From: Thiogranum sp.
GTDB lineage: Bacteria; Pseudomonadota; Gammaproteobacteria; DSM-19610
Direction: 5' to 3'
DNA: 48,699 nt
NCBI GenBank assembly: GCA_030148915.1
Contig: JASBSN010000072.1
Location: 1-48,699 of the forward strand
The translations under genes and the position numbers were made by a program. How positions within the stretch are numbered: position 1 is the first letter of the stretch; every line of letters starts with the position of its first letter. The notes under the pieces were generated by a model. That model was given only the letters and a program-made list of their open reading frames with translations, was not told where the DNA came from and ran no database searches. This document shows, in pieces, positions 16,553 through 24,481 of the stretch.

Positions 16553-17050
16553 TCACTTAGCGCAGCATTTTTTATATTTCCTGCCGCTGCCACAGGGACA
16601 GGGCTCGTTGCGGCCCGTTTTCGCGGCATCGCGACGAAACTGTACGGGGCCGACATTTTTGCCACCGCAGTACCGCCAAGCGCCGTCGATCTTTCGAAAC
16701 CGGGATACTTCACGGTGCTCCTGTATCACGCCATCGCGCTCATAGCGGGCCTTGAATTCCACGCTGCCGTCTTTGTCCTCGGGAGTACCGCCAGCGGTGT
16801 TGAGGATCTCGAGGCCCATCCAGGTGGAGTCCTGGGCCCATTTCGCCGTGCCGTCTTTGTCAAAGCTTTGCAGCTCACCCGAGTCCAGGGAGGACGCCAG
16901 ATAGTTAATGTCTTGCAGGGTATAGGCGGTGTAGCGCGAGCGCATCAGCGCTTCGGCGGTGGCTGCTTTCGCGCTACCATCGATCACCGGCTTGCAGCAG
17001 GCGCTCAGAGACAACCCGGAACCACAGGGACAAGGATTATTTTCACTCAT
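16553..17050 (-). CDS. YchJ family SEC-C motif protein
   Basis: 165 residues. It has SEC-C-like zinc motifs at both ends: [15 protein letters not shown] near residue 5 and [16 protein letters not shown] at the C-terminus. In between is the YchJ (UPF0225) NTF2-like domain with [18 protein letters not shown] and a final [14 protein letters not shown] strand. Its function is not established; SEC-C motifs bind zinc and can contact SecB in other proteins. It converges with metH and is divergent from the small gene at 17086. A TAGAAT hexamer lies 7 nt before the ATG and no Shine-Dalgarno is visible. Confidence 0.88.
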   Translation of the reverse strand: MSENNPCPCGSGLSLSACCKPVIDGSAKAATAEALMRSRYTAYTLQDINYLASSLDSGELQSFDKDGTAKWAQDSTWMGLEILNTAGGTPEDKDGSVEFKARYERDGVIQEHREVSRFRKIDGAWRYCGGKNVGPVQFRRDAAKTGRNEPCPCGSGRKYKKCCAK

Positions 17051-17057
17051 GGGCGGT

Positions 17058-17063
17058 ATTCTA
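17058..17063 (-). promoter_or_regulatory. Possible -10 of a leaderless ychJ-family transcript
   Basis: On the minus strand TAGAAT is followed by 7 nt and then the ATG. Transcription starting about 7 nt after the hexamer would begin at the start codon. There is no strong -35. Confidence 0.3.
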
Positions 17064-17085
17064 GCGTAAGTTAAAGGACATCCCT

Positions 17086-17361
17086 ATGAAAACCGAGCCC
17101 GAAGAGCTTTTAAAAAAGCACCCACAGTTAGTCCATTCGGATGCCGTAAAGGTGACTTCGCACGTCCAACGCGAGCAGGGAGAGTGGTTCCTGAATACCG
17201 TGATGATCGAAGGTTGCGAGGTCCCGTTTAAATATAAACGCCGCAAAAAATATAAGAGTCTGCGGGGACAACGTGTCAATCTGACCTACTATCCCGGTAC
17301 GCAGACGGTCGCGGGGCTGGCGTTTGAGATTATGCAGGTAGTACGCATTCGGATCGCCTGA
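17086..17361 (+). CDS. Small conserved hypothetical protein
   Basis: 91 residues, basic, no signal peptide. It contains HSDAVKVTSHVQREQGEWFLNTVMIEG, a central basic patch FKYKRRKKYKSLRGQRV and a terminal VAGLAFEIMQVVRIRIA strand. The strand-rich pattern with a lysine/arginine hairpin suggests a small OB- or SH3-like domain that could bind nucleic acid, but this is inference. I recall similar proteins in other gammaproteobacteria, without a known function. The Shine-Dalgarno AAAGGA lies 8-9 nt before the ATG. It is divergently transcribed from the YchJ-type gene 35 bp away. Confidence 0.75.
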   Translation: MKTEPEELLKKHPQLVHSDAVKVTSHVQREQGEWFLNTVMIEGCEVPFKYKRRKKYKSLRGQRVNLTYYPGTQTVAGLAFEIMQVVRIRIA

Positions 17362-17761
17362 CAGGCAACCAACAATTTCTTGGCGCTAGAGTGACAAAAT
17401 ACCCGTGGTGGGCTCGGTGTCACGCCGGGGAAGCATCGGAAGGAGGCGCAACGCTCCTACTAACCCGTTGATATCAAAATCGTTACTCATTTTTCGTGCC
17501 GCTTGGCATTAGCCTTGCTACAGGTTTTATCAAGACAGGTATCATCGATTCAAGCATCGATGGCGAGCATCAGTCTTCTGTGGCATGAGTCCGGCGAACT
17601 TTGAACTCAAATTTTTCTGAGCCATGCCGGGCGGTTGTTGACACGGTGTGTAGATCCGCAAGACGGAACTCCTGAAGTGTCACTCGGCCCATATAGGTGA
17701 GTCGGACAGGTTCAAATACTCGGACTCATGCCACAGCGGATTAGCCCCGTCAGTCGAACAT
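17362..17761. other. Intergenic stretch with an inverted-repeat element, no convincing gene
   Basis: About 400 bp without a gene I would defend. It holds a 159-bp inverted-repeat element (17578-17736, listed separately) and a small hairpin around GGAGGCGCAACGCTCC near 17440-17460. A 40-codon minus-strand frame (17570-17692) runs across the element but has no Shine-Dalgarno and no family I recognise. The motif GGTTCAAAT at 17709 looks like a tRNA T-loop, but no cloverleaf can be built around it. Confidence 0.6.
17578..17736. repeat. 159-bp element bounded by a perfect 16-bp inverted repeat
   Basis: CTGTGGCATGAGTCCG at 17578-17593 is repeated in perfect inverse orientation at 17721-17736. After a short mismatch (6 nt left, 4 nt right) the complementarity resumes with TTTGAAC / GTTCAAA, giving terminal repeats of nearly 30 bp. 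No clear target-site duplication. It could be a MITE (internally deleted insertion sequence) or a long-stem structured RNA. It lies between two small genes and encodes no transposase. Confidence 0.6.
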
Positions 17762-17917
17762 TCAGAGGTCACTCTTTTCGTCAGTGGGTGGCTCGGGCGG
17801 GTCCTGCGCGGGCCGCTCAGCTGTCGCCGCGGCTTTTCGCTGCCGCTTCTCTTCTTTTTTCTTTTTCTTGGCTAGGTCTTTCTGCCGTTTTTCAAATGCG
17901 TAGTTGGGTTTGGCCAT
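17762..17917 (-). CDS. Small lysine/arginine-rich conserved protein (51 aa)
   Basis: 51 residues, read on the minus strand from ATG 17917 to TGA 17762. It begins MAKPNYAFEKRQKDLAKKKK, continues with a run of charged residues (KEEKRQRK) and ends in a Pro/Asp/Glu-rich tail (QDPPEPPTDEKSDL). Short proteins with a MAKPNY-FEKRQ-ELAKKKKKEEKRQRK start are found as stand-alone genes in many proteobacteria; I know no function. An AGGA Shine-Dalgarno precedes the start at good spacing. The charged helix suggests RNA or ribosome association, which is inference. The opposite-strand frame over the same DNA is Ser/Arg-rich and looks like a shadow. Confidence 0.72.
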   Translation of the reverse strand: MAKPNYAFEKRQKDLAKKKKKEEKRQRKAAATAERPAQDPPEPPTDEKSDL

Positions 17918-18011
17918 TAGCTATCCTGAATAAACTGTGGCAACACCGATAAGTGCTGGCTTTCAGTGGGAAGGGTTATTAAGCTTCCCTCTCCACCAGG
18001 AGGGACAGCTT

Positions 18012-18230
18012 ATGAAACTTCAAAATGCCAGTACGCCCATGCGCGCGCTCTTTTTCATGCTAGCCGCACTCATCTGGATCGGAATTTGGCTCTCGGGCTA
18101 CAATACCGTTCACTGGGTGCTCTATCTGCCAGCCATCGCCCTAACCTTCGCCGCCGTAACCGGTATCTGCCCCGGCCTGCACATCTTTGCCAGGCTGTTC
18201 GGAAAAACGCATACGACCGCCAGTAGTTAG
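18012..18230 (+). CDS. Small inner-membrane protein, DUF2892/YgaP-TM-like
   Basis: 72 residues from ATG 18012, chosen because GGAGGGAC lies at Shine-Dalgarno distance; an in-frame start at 17937 would add 25 unrelated residues. Two hydrophobic helices (about 13-30 and 34-52) are separated by a tight turn (SGYNTVHWV), followed by GICPGLHIFARLFG, which matches the G-x-CP-x-x-x-x-L end of DUF2892 proteins (the membrane part of YgaP). Such small proteins often accompany rhodaneses or sulfur genes; none adjoins it directly here. The role is unknown. Confidence 0.72.
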   Translation: MKLQNASTPMRALFFMLAALIWIGIWLSGYNTVHWVLYLPAIALTFAAVTGICPGLHIFARLFGKTHTTASS

Positions 18231-18260
18231 GGTCGAACTACACGCGCCGTTTCGAGTAGC

Positions 18261-18305
18261 GGGGTCGGTGACAACTGAGTACCTGCGCAGTTTGTCACCG
18301 ACCCC
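18261..18305. repeat. REP-like palindrome (GGGGTCGGTGACA...)
   Basis: GGGGTCGGTGACAACTG and CAGTTTGTCACCGACCCC form a nearly perfect 17-bp stem (one extra base) around a loop of about 10 nt. It sits between two convergent genes (ends 18230 and 18331). Palindromes starting GGGGTC and ending GACCCC are typical of REP sequences mobilised by RAYT transposases in gammaproteobacteria. It could also act as a bidirectional terminator or mRNA stabiliser; there is no U-run. Confidence 0.65.
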
Positions 18306-18330
18306 GGTGTGCTGATCGGGTCGACAGCTG

Positions 18331-18768
18331 TTATTTAGAACCGCCGCACTTGCCTTCACCGGCTTTACCCGCTTTGCCGGATTTCATCGATTCCATCATG
18401 TTCATCATCTGCTTCATGTGCGCCTCGCCCTCTGCTTTATCGATCACACCGTCAGCATTCTGATCCATGCTTTTAAACATGCCTTCCTGACCCTTCATAT
18501 ACTCGCTTTTGGTAACTTTGCCATCACCGTTGGCGTCCATGCGAGACAGGCCGCACATGCCCTCTCCGCCTTTGCCGGCGCCGCACTTGCCTTCGCCACA
18601 CTTCCCTTCGCCCCCTTTGCTTTCCGCCAGGACCATATAACCGCTGGAAAGGGACTGCATGCCGAAAGGATTGTCGGCGGCACTGGCTAAGGGGATATTG
18701 GCCAGGCTTACCGTGAACACAGCGCCCAAGGCTGCCGTTAAAGAGTTGCTAGCCGGTTTCTTTGACAT
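18331..18768 (-). CDS. HvfA-like modified-cysteine metallophore precursor with two EF-hands
   Basis: 145 residues. A signal peptide (to about residue 31, PLASAADNPF) is followed by the HvfA-type opening NPFGMQSLSSGYMVLAE and a pentad repeat: EGKCG (54-58), EGKCG (59-63), AGKGG (64-68) and EGMCG (69-73). Next come two EF-hand loops, DANGDGKVTKSE (78-89) and DQNADGVIDKAE (102-113), a Met-rich helix (MKQMMNMMESMK) and a final EGKCG (138-142). Cysteines are 57, 62, 72 and 141. In known HvfA systems EGKCG cysteines are converted to oxazolone/thioamide by the MNIO enzyme HvfB (DUF692) with HvfC (DUF2063); no such genes adjoin it. Shine-Dalgarno AGGATGAG precedes the ATG. A plain EF-hand Ca-binding protein is the alternative. 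Confidence 0.75.
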   Translation of the reverse strand: MSKKPASNSLTAALGAVFTVSLANIPLASAADNPFGMQSLSSGYMVLAESKGGEGKCGEGKCGAGKGGEGMCGLSRMDANGDGKVTKSEYMKGQEGMFKSMDQNADGVIDKAEGEAHMKQMMNMMESMKSGKAGKAGEGKCGGSK

Positions 18769-19053
18769 ATTATCTCATCCTGTTGAGTGGTCCGAAGGCC
18801 CATCATAGAACATAGACCGTATACGATGGAAGCCGTTGGGAACGAATCAGGCCATTGTCGTGTTCACCGCCGGGATTTCAGGCGATCCGCCTCCCACCGT
18901 AGAGGCGCTTGAAACCGGTCGTGCTCGGCTGAGGCACCACCGGGTCCGCCGCATGAACACCCGGCGACCTCAGTGTGTTATCGTTGCCGGCATAGCTGAA
19001 CCCGGATAGTGGGCCAATAGCAAAAGGATTTGAAGACAGAAGGGCTGTTTTCA

Positions 19054-20343
19054 ATGCGCCACGAGTTACACACTGCACCGTCGCGACAACATGCCGACGA
19101 TGACCTGTCGCGTCGTTCGCAACTTTCCGGCCTGGCCTATCTGACACTGTTCGGTATAATTCTCACTTTTACTCCCTATGCGCAGGATCACACCGCCCTC
19201 GCGATCGCGGTGTCGGCCATTATCGCGACTTGCGCGGGGTTGCGTTTCCTGCTGATATATCATTTTAACCGCTTCTACCCCCGCTTTCCGCAGCGATGGC
19301 TGGCGTGCTTTAGTTTGCTTACGCTCACGTTGGCGGTCACCTGGGGGCTGTTTAGTGCCCACACACTCCAGTATTACAGTCTGGAGTGGACGGCCATGCT
19401 GGCCCTGTTGAGCACCGCGGGTATTTCTTCCGGCGCTATCACCACGCTTTCCATTCACCGACCGCTGGTTTCCGCGTATCTGGCCCTACTACTGTTGCCG
19501 CCGATAGTGGCGGCGCTACTTTTGCAGTCCAAAGAGGGTTACGCGATAACCCTGGTGCTCCTGGTTTATTACACGTTCATGCTCAGCGTCGCGAAAGGCA
19601 TCAACAGCGCCTACTGGAGCGCACTGAACAACACCCTACTGCTCAACCAACGTACACGAGAACTGGAAGCGAGCAACCAGGAGCTGGAAACCTACAGCTA
19701 CTCCATTGCCCACGATCTGCGCACTCCGCTGCGATCAATTATCGGTTTCAGCCAGATTCTCAAGGACAAATGCAGAGACAAGCTGGGGGCGGACGACTAC
19801 GACGGGCTCGAAAGGATTATACGGGCCGGGAAACACATGGCTCTGCTGATCGACGATATTCTGGATTTGTCACGTATCACCCGACGCAACATTGAGCAGC
19901 GTGATATCGACCTCAGTCGGCTGGTTCAAAAACAGGTGGATATACTGGCCGACATTGCGCCAGGACGCGCTATCAGTATAAACATTCAGCCTGAACTGAG
20001 CGCCCGAGGGGATTACCGCCTGTTGTCCGTGGCACTCCAGAACCTGATGGAAAACGCCTGGAAGTTCACTCTCAATCAACCGCGCGCCGAAATCACCTTT
20101 CGGTCACAACAACAGGATCGGCAAACCGTTTATTGCCTCTGCGATAACGGTGTGGGTTTTGACATGGAGCATGCGGGCAATCTTTTCAAACCCTTCGAGC
20201 GCTTGCACCGGAGCGGCGAATTTCCCGGCACCGGCATTGGTCTGGCCACTGTGCAACGGGTCATTGCTCGCCACGGCGGGCGTATCTGGGCCGAATCAGC
20301 GCCTGACAAGGGCACATGTTTTTACTTCACTCTCGGACCCTAA
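19054..20343 (+). CDS. Membrane sensor histidine kinase
   Basis: 429 residues from ATG 19054, which has an AAGGG Shine-Dalgarno about 9 nt upstream; a TTG at 19030 in frame is too close to its own AGGA. About six membrane helices (residues ~25-195) form the sensor part with no large periplasmic loop. A short coiled-coil (LLNQRTRELEASNQELETY) leads to a HisKA domain of the SYSIAHDLRTPLRSI type (phospho-acceptor His220) and a HATPase domain with N-box NLMENAWKF, DNGVGFD and GTGIGL. The HisKA motif is that of phytochrome-like kinases. There is no response regulator next to it, so it is an orphan kinase with unknown signal. Confidence 0.9.
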   Translation: MRHELHTAPSRQHADDDLSRRSQLSGLAYLTLFGIILTFTPYAQDHTALAIAVSAIIATCAGLRFLLIYHFNRFYPRFPQRWLACFSLLTLTLAVTWGLFSAHTLQYYSLEWTAMLALLSTAGISSGAITTLSIHRPLVSAYLALLLLPPIVAALLLQSKEGYAITLVLLVYYTFMLSVAKGINSAYWSALNNTLLLNQRTRELEASNQELETYSYSIAHDLRTPLRSIIGFSQILKDKCRDKLGADDYDGLERIIRAGKHMALLIDDILDLSRITRRNIEQRDIDLSRLVQKQVDILADIAPGRAISINIQPELSARGDYRLLSVALQNLMENAWKFTLNQPRAEITFRSQQQDRQTVYCLCDNGVGFDMEHAGNLFKPFERLHRSGEFPGTGIGLATVQRVIARHGGRIWAESAPDKGTCFYFTLGP

Positions 20344-20613
20344 CCCGACCCACCCCATTAGAGAAAAAGAAGCTTTAGAACACGGCCCGCGCGCGGCGAG
20401 GATTCGTCGTAAAAGCAAGCGGCGCGACTTTACTCAGCGGGTCACGGCGGTCAAAATGAACGCGCACGGAGCAGCGCCTCTCAGGAGTGACGGGCCACCA
20501 TGCGGCAGCGCTATAGCCGGGACATATTCCGGCAAAAGGCGGCGCCTAGAGGTTGCAGGAATAGCCCTAAAGTATTAATTTACGCTTGATAATCAATAAT
20601 AAAGGGCAACAAA

Positions 20614-22578
20614 ATGATAAATGCCATTAACTCGAAACCGGGTCCCGAAACCCATGACGTCGATGACGCCGCTGCGTATCTGGCCGACCGGGTTTCTCTG
20701 TTGTTCAACTCTCTGCCACTGGCCCTGGCCGGTGTTCTGATCAACAGCGCAATACTTTCCGCGGTGCAGTGGCGCGCGGTAAACCAAGCCAACGTCTCGA
20801 TCTGGTTCGGCCTGATACTGGCAGTATCCTCGTTTCGCCTGGGTCTGTATTACCGCTTTCGCCACAAAGCCGATAGCACGGATGCAGGCCCCTGGTTCAA
20901 ACTGTTTCTGATCGGCGTGCTTTGCTCGGGCTTGTTGTGGGGCAGCGCAGCCTACTTGCTTCTTCCCGACAACAACCCCACGCACCAGTTGTTCGTCATC
21001 TTCGTACTCGGGGGTATGTCCGCCGGCGCGGTTACCACGCTGGCCGCCTCGCTCCAGGCCGTGCTGCTGTTTTTGCTCCCGGCGATCGGACCGCTCATCG
21101 TGCGCCTGGTACAGCTCGATTCGCCGCTCAGCAATGTAATGGCAGGCATGGTCGCGCTGTTTCTGTTAATGGTCTCCATCGCCGCCTGGCGATCGAGACA
21201 GCTGATCACCGAGTCCCTGCGACGACGCTATCGGCACGAGCGCGCCGAAGCGGCGATGGAGTTTCAGGCCTACCACGACAGCCTGACGGAGCTACCCAAC
21301 CGCCGCCTGCTGGTACAGCGCCTGGAGCAAGAGATCTCGCGCTCCAAACGTCACCAGTATTTCGCCGCCGTGCTGTTTATCGACATTGATCGCTTTAAAA
21401 CCATCAACGACTCGCTGGGCCACGCCGTCGGCGATGGGCTGCTGCGCGAGGTCGCCAGACGCCTGAAGCGCAACGTGCGCGAAGAGGACACGGCAGCCAG
21501 ACTCGGCGGCGACGAGTTCGTGATTGTGCTGTCCGAGTTGGGTACCAACGACACGTTGGCGGTGAGAAAGACCCAGCGCCTGGCAGAAAAACTCGACAAC
21601 CTCCTCTCGGAGCCCTACGCTGTGGAAGGCCATACCCTGCACACCACGCCGAGCATCGGTATCGCCATGTTTCCGGTCGATAGCGCCGATGCCGAAGAGG
21701 TCCTCAAACAGTCGGATATCGCCATGTACCGGGCCAAACAGCTGGGGCGTAATACCATCCAGTTTTATCTGCCGTCCATGCAACAGACGGCCAAACTGCG
21801 TCTGGATATCGAAAACGAATTGCGCGAGGCGCTAAATCGCAACGAAATGGAATTATATTTTCAGCCGCAACTACAGGCCGACGGGCGTCTGGTCGGTGCC
21901 GAAACGCTGCTGCGCTGGAATCACCCGCAGCGCGGCATGGTGTCGCCGGCGGAATTTATCCCGGTCGCCGAGGAGACCGGCACGATTCTGGTCCTGGGCG
22001 AATGGGTGCTGCGCGCGGCCTGCTTGCAGCTCAAGAGCTGGATGGACGCCGCGGACCCCGATAGCGCACACAGGTTTCCAAATCTTGCCATCAACGTCAG
22101 CCCAAAGCAGTTCCGTCAGCAGGACTTTTTTCAGCGCGTTCTGCACATCATCAAGCAGACCGGTGTCGATCCCAACTACGTGGAACTCGAGCTCACCGAA
22201 GGCATGCTGATCGAGAACATTGAAGATACGGCGGCCAAGATGGAGCAACTGTCCGATCTGGGCGTGCGGCTGTCAATTGACGATTTTGGTACCGGATACT
22301 CCTCGCTGCACTATTTGACGCGCCTGCACCTGGATCGAATAAAAATCGACCAGTCCTTCGTCCGCGATGTGCCGGCGGTCAGTCGCAGCGCCGTTATCGT
22401 CGAAACCATTATCATCATGGCGCGCAACCTCGGCCTGGATGTAATCGCCGAAGGGGTGGAAACAGAATCGCAGCTTAACTTTCTCAGGGAAAACGGCTGT
22501 TACACTTATCAGGGCTTTTATTTCAGTAAACCGCTACCGTGCGATAAGTTTTTACGCTATCTGCAGGCGGCCAACTGA
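20614..22578 (+). CDS. Polytopic GGDEF-EAL protein (c-di-GMP turnover)
   Basis: 654 residues. About six membrane helices (33-192) make a MASE-like membrane sensor of a type I cannot name. The GGDEF motif is intact at 298-302, and an RxxD inhibitory site (REED, 289-292) lies the right distance before it. The EAL domain has ETL instead of EAL at 430-432, keeping the metal-binding Glu, and keeps DDFGTGYSS and KIDQSF, so phosphodiesterase activity remains possible. AAAGGG is the Shine-Dalgarno. It follows the histidine kinase by 270 bp, in which I see no gene. It differs from the protein at 4573-6273 in topology and in the I-site. Confidence 0.92.
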   Translation: MINAINSKPGPETHDVDDAAAYLADRVSLLFNSLPLALAGVLINSAILSAVQWRAVNQANVSIWFGLILAVSSFRLGLYYRFRHKADSTDAGPWFKLFLIGVLCSGLLWGSAAYLLLPDNNPTHQLFVIFVLGGMSAGAVTTLAASLQAVLLFLLPAIGPLIVRLVQLDSPLSNVMAGMVALFLLMVSIAAWRSRQLITESLRRRYRHERAEAAMEFQAYHDSLTELPNRRLLVQRLEQEISRSKRHQYFAAVLFIDIDRFKTINDSLGHAVGDGLLREVARRLKRNVREEDTAARLGGDEFVIVLSELGTNDTLAVRKTQRLAEKLDNLLSEPYAVEGHTLHTTPSIGIAMFPVDSADAEEVLKQSDIAMYRAKQLGRNTIQFYLPSMQQTAKLRLDIENELREALNRNEMELYFQPQLQADGRLVGAETLLRWNHPQRGMVSPAEFIPVAEETGTILVLGEWVLRAACLQLKSWMDAADPDSAHRFPNLAINVSPKQFRQQDFFQRVLHIIKQTGVDPNYVELELTEGMLIENIEDTAAKMEQLSDLGVRLSIDDFGTGYSSLHYLTRLHLDRIKIDQSFVRDVPAVSRSAVIVETIIIMARNLGLDVIAEGVETESQLNFLRENGCYTYQGFYFSKPLPCDKFLRYLQAAN

Positions 22579-22628
22579 ACCTCATGGAGCCGACGCTCAT
22601 CCCGGTTCGTTGATCGCCACCCCCGGCG

Positions 22629-22634
22629 TATAAT
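22629..22634 (+). promoter_or_regulatory. Consensus -10 (TATAAT) of a probably leaderless transcript
   Basis: A perfect TATAAT ends 6 nt before the ATG at 22641, with no Shine-Dalgarno. Transcription would start at or next to the start codon. No good -35 at 16-18 bp. Confidence 0.4.
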
Positions 22635-22640
22635 CCCGCC

Positions 22641-23216
22641 ATGGAAAGTCCCCGATTACCCGCCATATTCTATGCCGCGCTCGAACAGGAACTGGCCGCT
22701 CATCCCCAGGGGATGAGCGAGTACGAGTTGATCAGAGCCCTGCGGGCACACGGCTTTTTCGCTTTTCTGCCACCACCGCCCGCCGCGCCTGAGTTGCTGT
22801 TCCGGGCGCATTTCATGCTCTTTCACGCGCTCTACGAACTCAGAGACCGTCTGTCGTGCGCGGAACTGGGTTGGCTGGAAATCGGCGCCTTGTGTATTCG
22901 CCGGTTGCCCGGGACAGCCTCGGAAAGAGCGTTGGCGCAGCCCGACAATCTGCGTCAGTACTACCTGGATTGGTCGAACCTCGATCTCAGCACCGGGGAC
23001 ACGATCGCCGAATTGATCGATTCGTTCTGGCGGCGGCTGGCGCGGATCGAGGGGCGTGCAGAGGCCCTGGCGCAGCTTGGCCTCGAAGACCCGGTCGACG
23101 ATCAGACCATTAAACTGACCTGGCGGCGCCTGGCCATGGCATACCATCCGGATCGCGGCGGCGACAAAGCGCGCCTGCAGGCCATCAACGCAGCGCTGGG
23201 CTGTCTGATTAAATAA
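22641..23216 (+). CDS. DnaJ-related protein with C-terminal J-domain
   Basis: 191 residues. The first two-thirds is the DNAJ-related region (LPAIFYAALEQELAAHPQGMSEYELI, with helices containing FRAHFMLFHALYELRD). A short C-terminal J-domain (about 143-191) carries the HPD motif at 169-171 (AYHPDRGG), needed to stimulate Hsp70 ATPase. It is probably a DnaK co-chaperone with a dedicated client; the client is not known. No zinc finger or Gly/Phe region, so it is not DnaJ or CbpA. It lies between a c-di-GMP protein and a carbonic-anhydrase-like gene with no operon signs. Confidence 0.88.
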   Translation: MESPRLPAIFYAALEQELAAHPQGMSEYELIRALRAHGFFAFLPPPPAAPELLFRAHFMLFHALYELRDRLSCAELGWLEIGALCIRRLPGTASERALAQPDNLRQYYLDWSNLDLSTGDTIAELIDSFWRRLARIEGRAEALAQLGLEDPVDDQTIKLTWRRLAMAYHPDRGGDKARLQAINAALGCLIK

Positions 23217-23474
23217 TCGGGAATCTGTACTTCGCATACCGTTTGGCTTAAACAACGGTACAGGCCACTGATTAAAAAAACATTTCTTACCCCTCGCTGT
23301 TTCTTCCGCGGAAACAACGCTACCCGCCTCCTCTCGCGCAAAACTTCAAGCAACTGATTTAAAACAATTTTTACAGTCGGCATAAAAGATGCTCTGTAGA
23401 TACTCGTCTCCGTGCAGAGACTCTGGCCCGTGGAAATCATTGTGGCCGGACATTCAAGATTTGAGGAGCAACCT

Positions 23475-24128
23475 ATGAGTACATTGAAGCAAGAGTTGGA
23501 AAGCCGGATCAAGGAAACCACGCGTTGGGAAACGCGCCGCCAGTTTGCGGCTGACGGCCCGAATATGCGTAAACTTTGGGTGCTGGCCTGTATGGACGAG
23601 CGTTTGCCGGTGGACCGGGCACTGGGCATCTGCGCTGATAGCGTAGTTTGCGGTGGGGATGCGCACTTGTTTCGCAATGCCGGGGGCATCGTCACAGATG
23701 ACGCCATACGGTCGGCCATGTTGACCATCAATTTCTTCGGTACGCGTGAAATCGTTGTTCTGCAGCATACCGGCTGCGGAATGCTGTCCGCCAACGGCCA
23801 CGATCTTGAAAAAGCGCTGCGTGACAAGGGCATCGACGTGGACAACATCCCGATCGATCCCTCGCTGCCCGAGCTCAGCCTGGAAAAAGGCGCCTTTGCC
23901 AAGTGGATAGGCATGATGGATGACGTCGACCAGACCTGCATCAAGTGTGTCGACCAGTTGCGCAACCATCCGCTGATCCCCAAGGATATCACCGTCAGCG
24001 GCTGGGTCTGGGAAACCGAATTCCACCGCCTGCGTGCGCCTGACCCGAACGCACCGACCCGCGCAGTATCCCAGCCGACCGCCGCTTCCATGAACGTAAA
24101 GGGCAAGCAGCCGCCGCGCTGGAGCTGA
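23475..24128 (+). CDS. Beta-carbonic-anhydrase-like zinc enzyme (carbonic anhydrase or COS hydrolase-like)
   Basis: 217 residues from ATG 23475, which has GAGGA at Shine-Dalgarno distance. The zinc site of beta-carbonic anhydrases is complete: CMDER (Cys39, Asp41, Arg43) and HTGCG (His98, Cys101), with FRNAGGIVTDDAIRS between. It therefore hydrates CO2, or COS/CS2 as related clade-D enzymes do. In favour of the latter are the sulfur genes 3.6 kb downstream and the two-cysteine insert TCIKC near 154-158. This is inference. The C-terminal tail (PTRAVSQPTAASMNVKG) is unusual. An intergenic stretch of 258 bp precedes it, so it likely has its own promoter. Confidence 0.82.
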   Translation: MSTLKQELESRIKETTRWETRRQFAADGPNMRKLWVLACMDERLPVDRALGICADSVVCGGDAHLFRNAGGIVTDDAIRSAMLTINFFGTREIVVLQHTGCGMLSANGHDLEKALRDKGIDVDNIPIDPSLPELSLEKGAFAKWIGMMDDVDQTCIKCVDQLRNHPLIPKDITVSGWVWETEFHRLRAPDPNAPTRAVSQPTAASMNVKGKQPPRWS

Positions 24129-24223
24129 GGCGGGGTACCCACCCCTAAACCCTACAGCGGCCAGTGTCCCGGATGGACTCTGGCCCGCTTTTCCACCCAG
24201 TGAATTTACCGGAGACGGAAACG

Positions 24224-24439
24224 ATGCCGACCTATGACTACCGCTGCGCAGCCTGTGGCGGCCGACGCGAGCTACGCCAGTCGATGAGCGCACCCGCACC
24301 GAGCTGCGCGCAATGCGCCACGCCTATGCAACAGTGGATTTCCACGGCCCCGGCGGTCCACGGAGCCGCGGCCTCAGGCCGCGAGCGGGCTGTGCGTTCG
24401 CTGCCGCAATGCGGCAAAGGCTGTCGCTGCTGTCCTTAG
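24224..24439 (+). CDS. FmdB-family zinc-ribbon protein
   Basis: 71 residues from ATG 24224, where GGAGACGG is the Shine-Dalgarno. It opens MPTYDYRCAACGGRRELRQS with the CxxC knuckle and a second pair CAQCATPMQQW, the FmdB/CxxC_CXXC_SSSS zinc ribbon. The C-terminal half ends in CGKGCRCCP, a Cys cluster more like a metal-binding tail. FmdB was named as a putative regulator of formamidase, but most members are of unknown role. It is 42 bp before the MerC-like gene and may be in an operon with it; both contain metal-type cysteine motifs. Confidence 0.78.
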   Translation: MPTYDYRCAACGGRRELRQSMSAPAPSCAQCATPMQQWISTAPAVHGAAASGRERAVRSLPQCGKGCRCCP

Positions 24440-24481
24440 CGTCATTCGTTACCGAGATGCAAAAATAATGAGGCATACATT

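Noticed and set aside
17570-17692. 40-codon minus-strand frame across the inverted-repeat element
   Set aside because: No Shine-Dalgarno and no known family; it ends just beyond the repeat, so chance or a transposon remnant is more likely.
17700-17735. tRNA T-loop-like GGTTCAAAT before GGACTCATGCCA
   Set aside because: No anticodon arm or D-arm can be folded at tRNA spacing; the pairing partner is the distant inverted repeat.
17728-17952. 74-codon plus-strand frame
   Set aside because: Ser/Arg-rich shadow of the 51-residue minus-strand protein at 17762-17917, which has a Shine-Dalgarno and a conserved-looking sequence.
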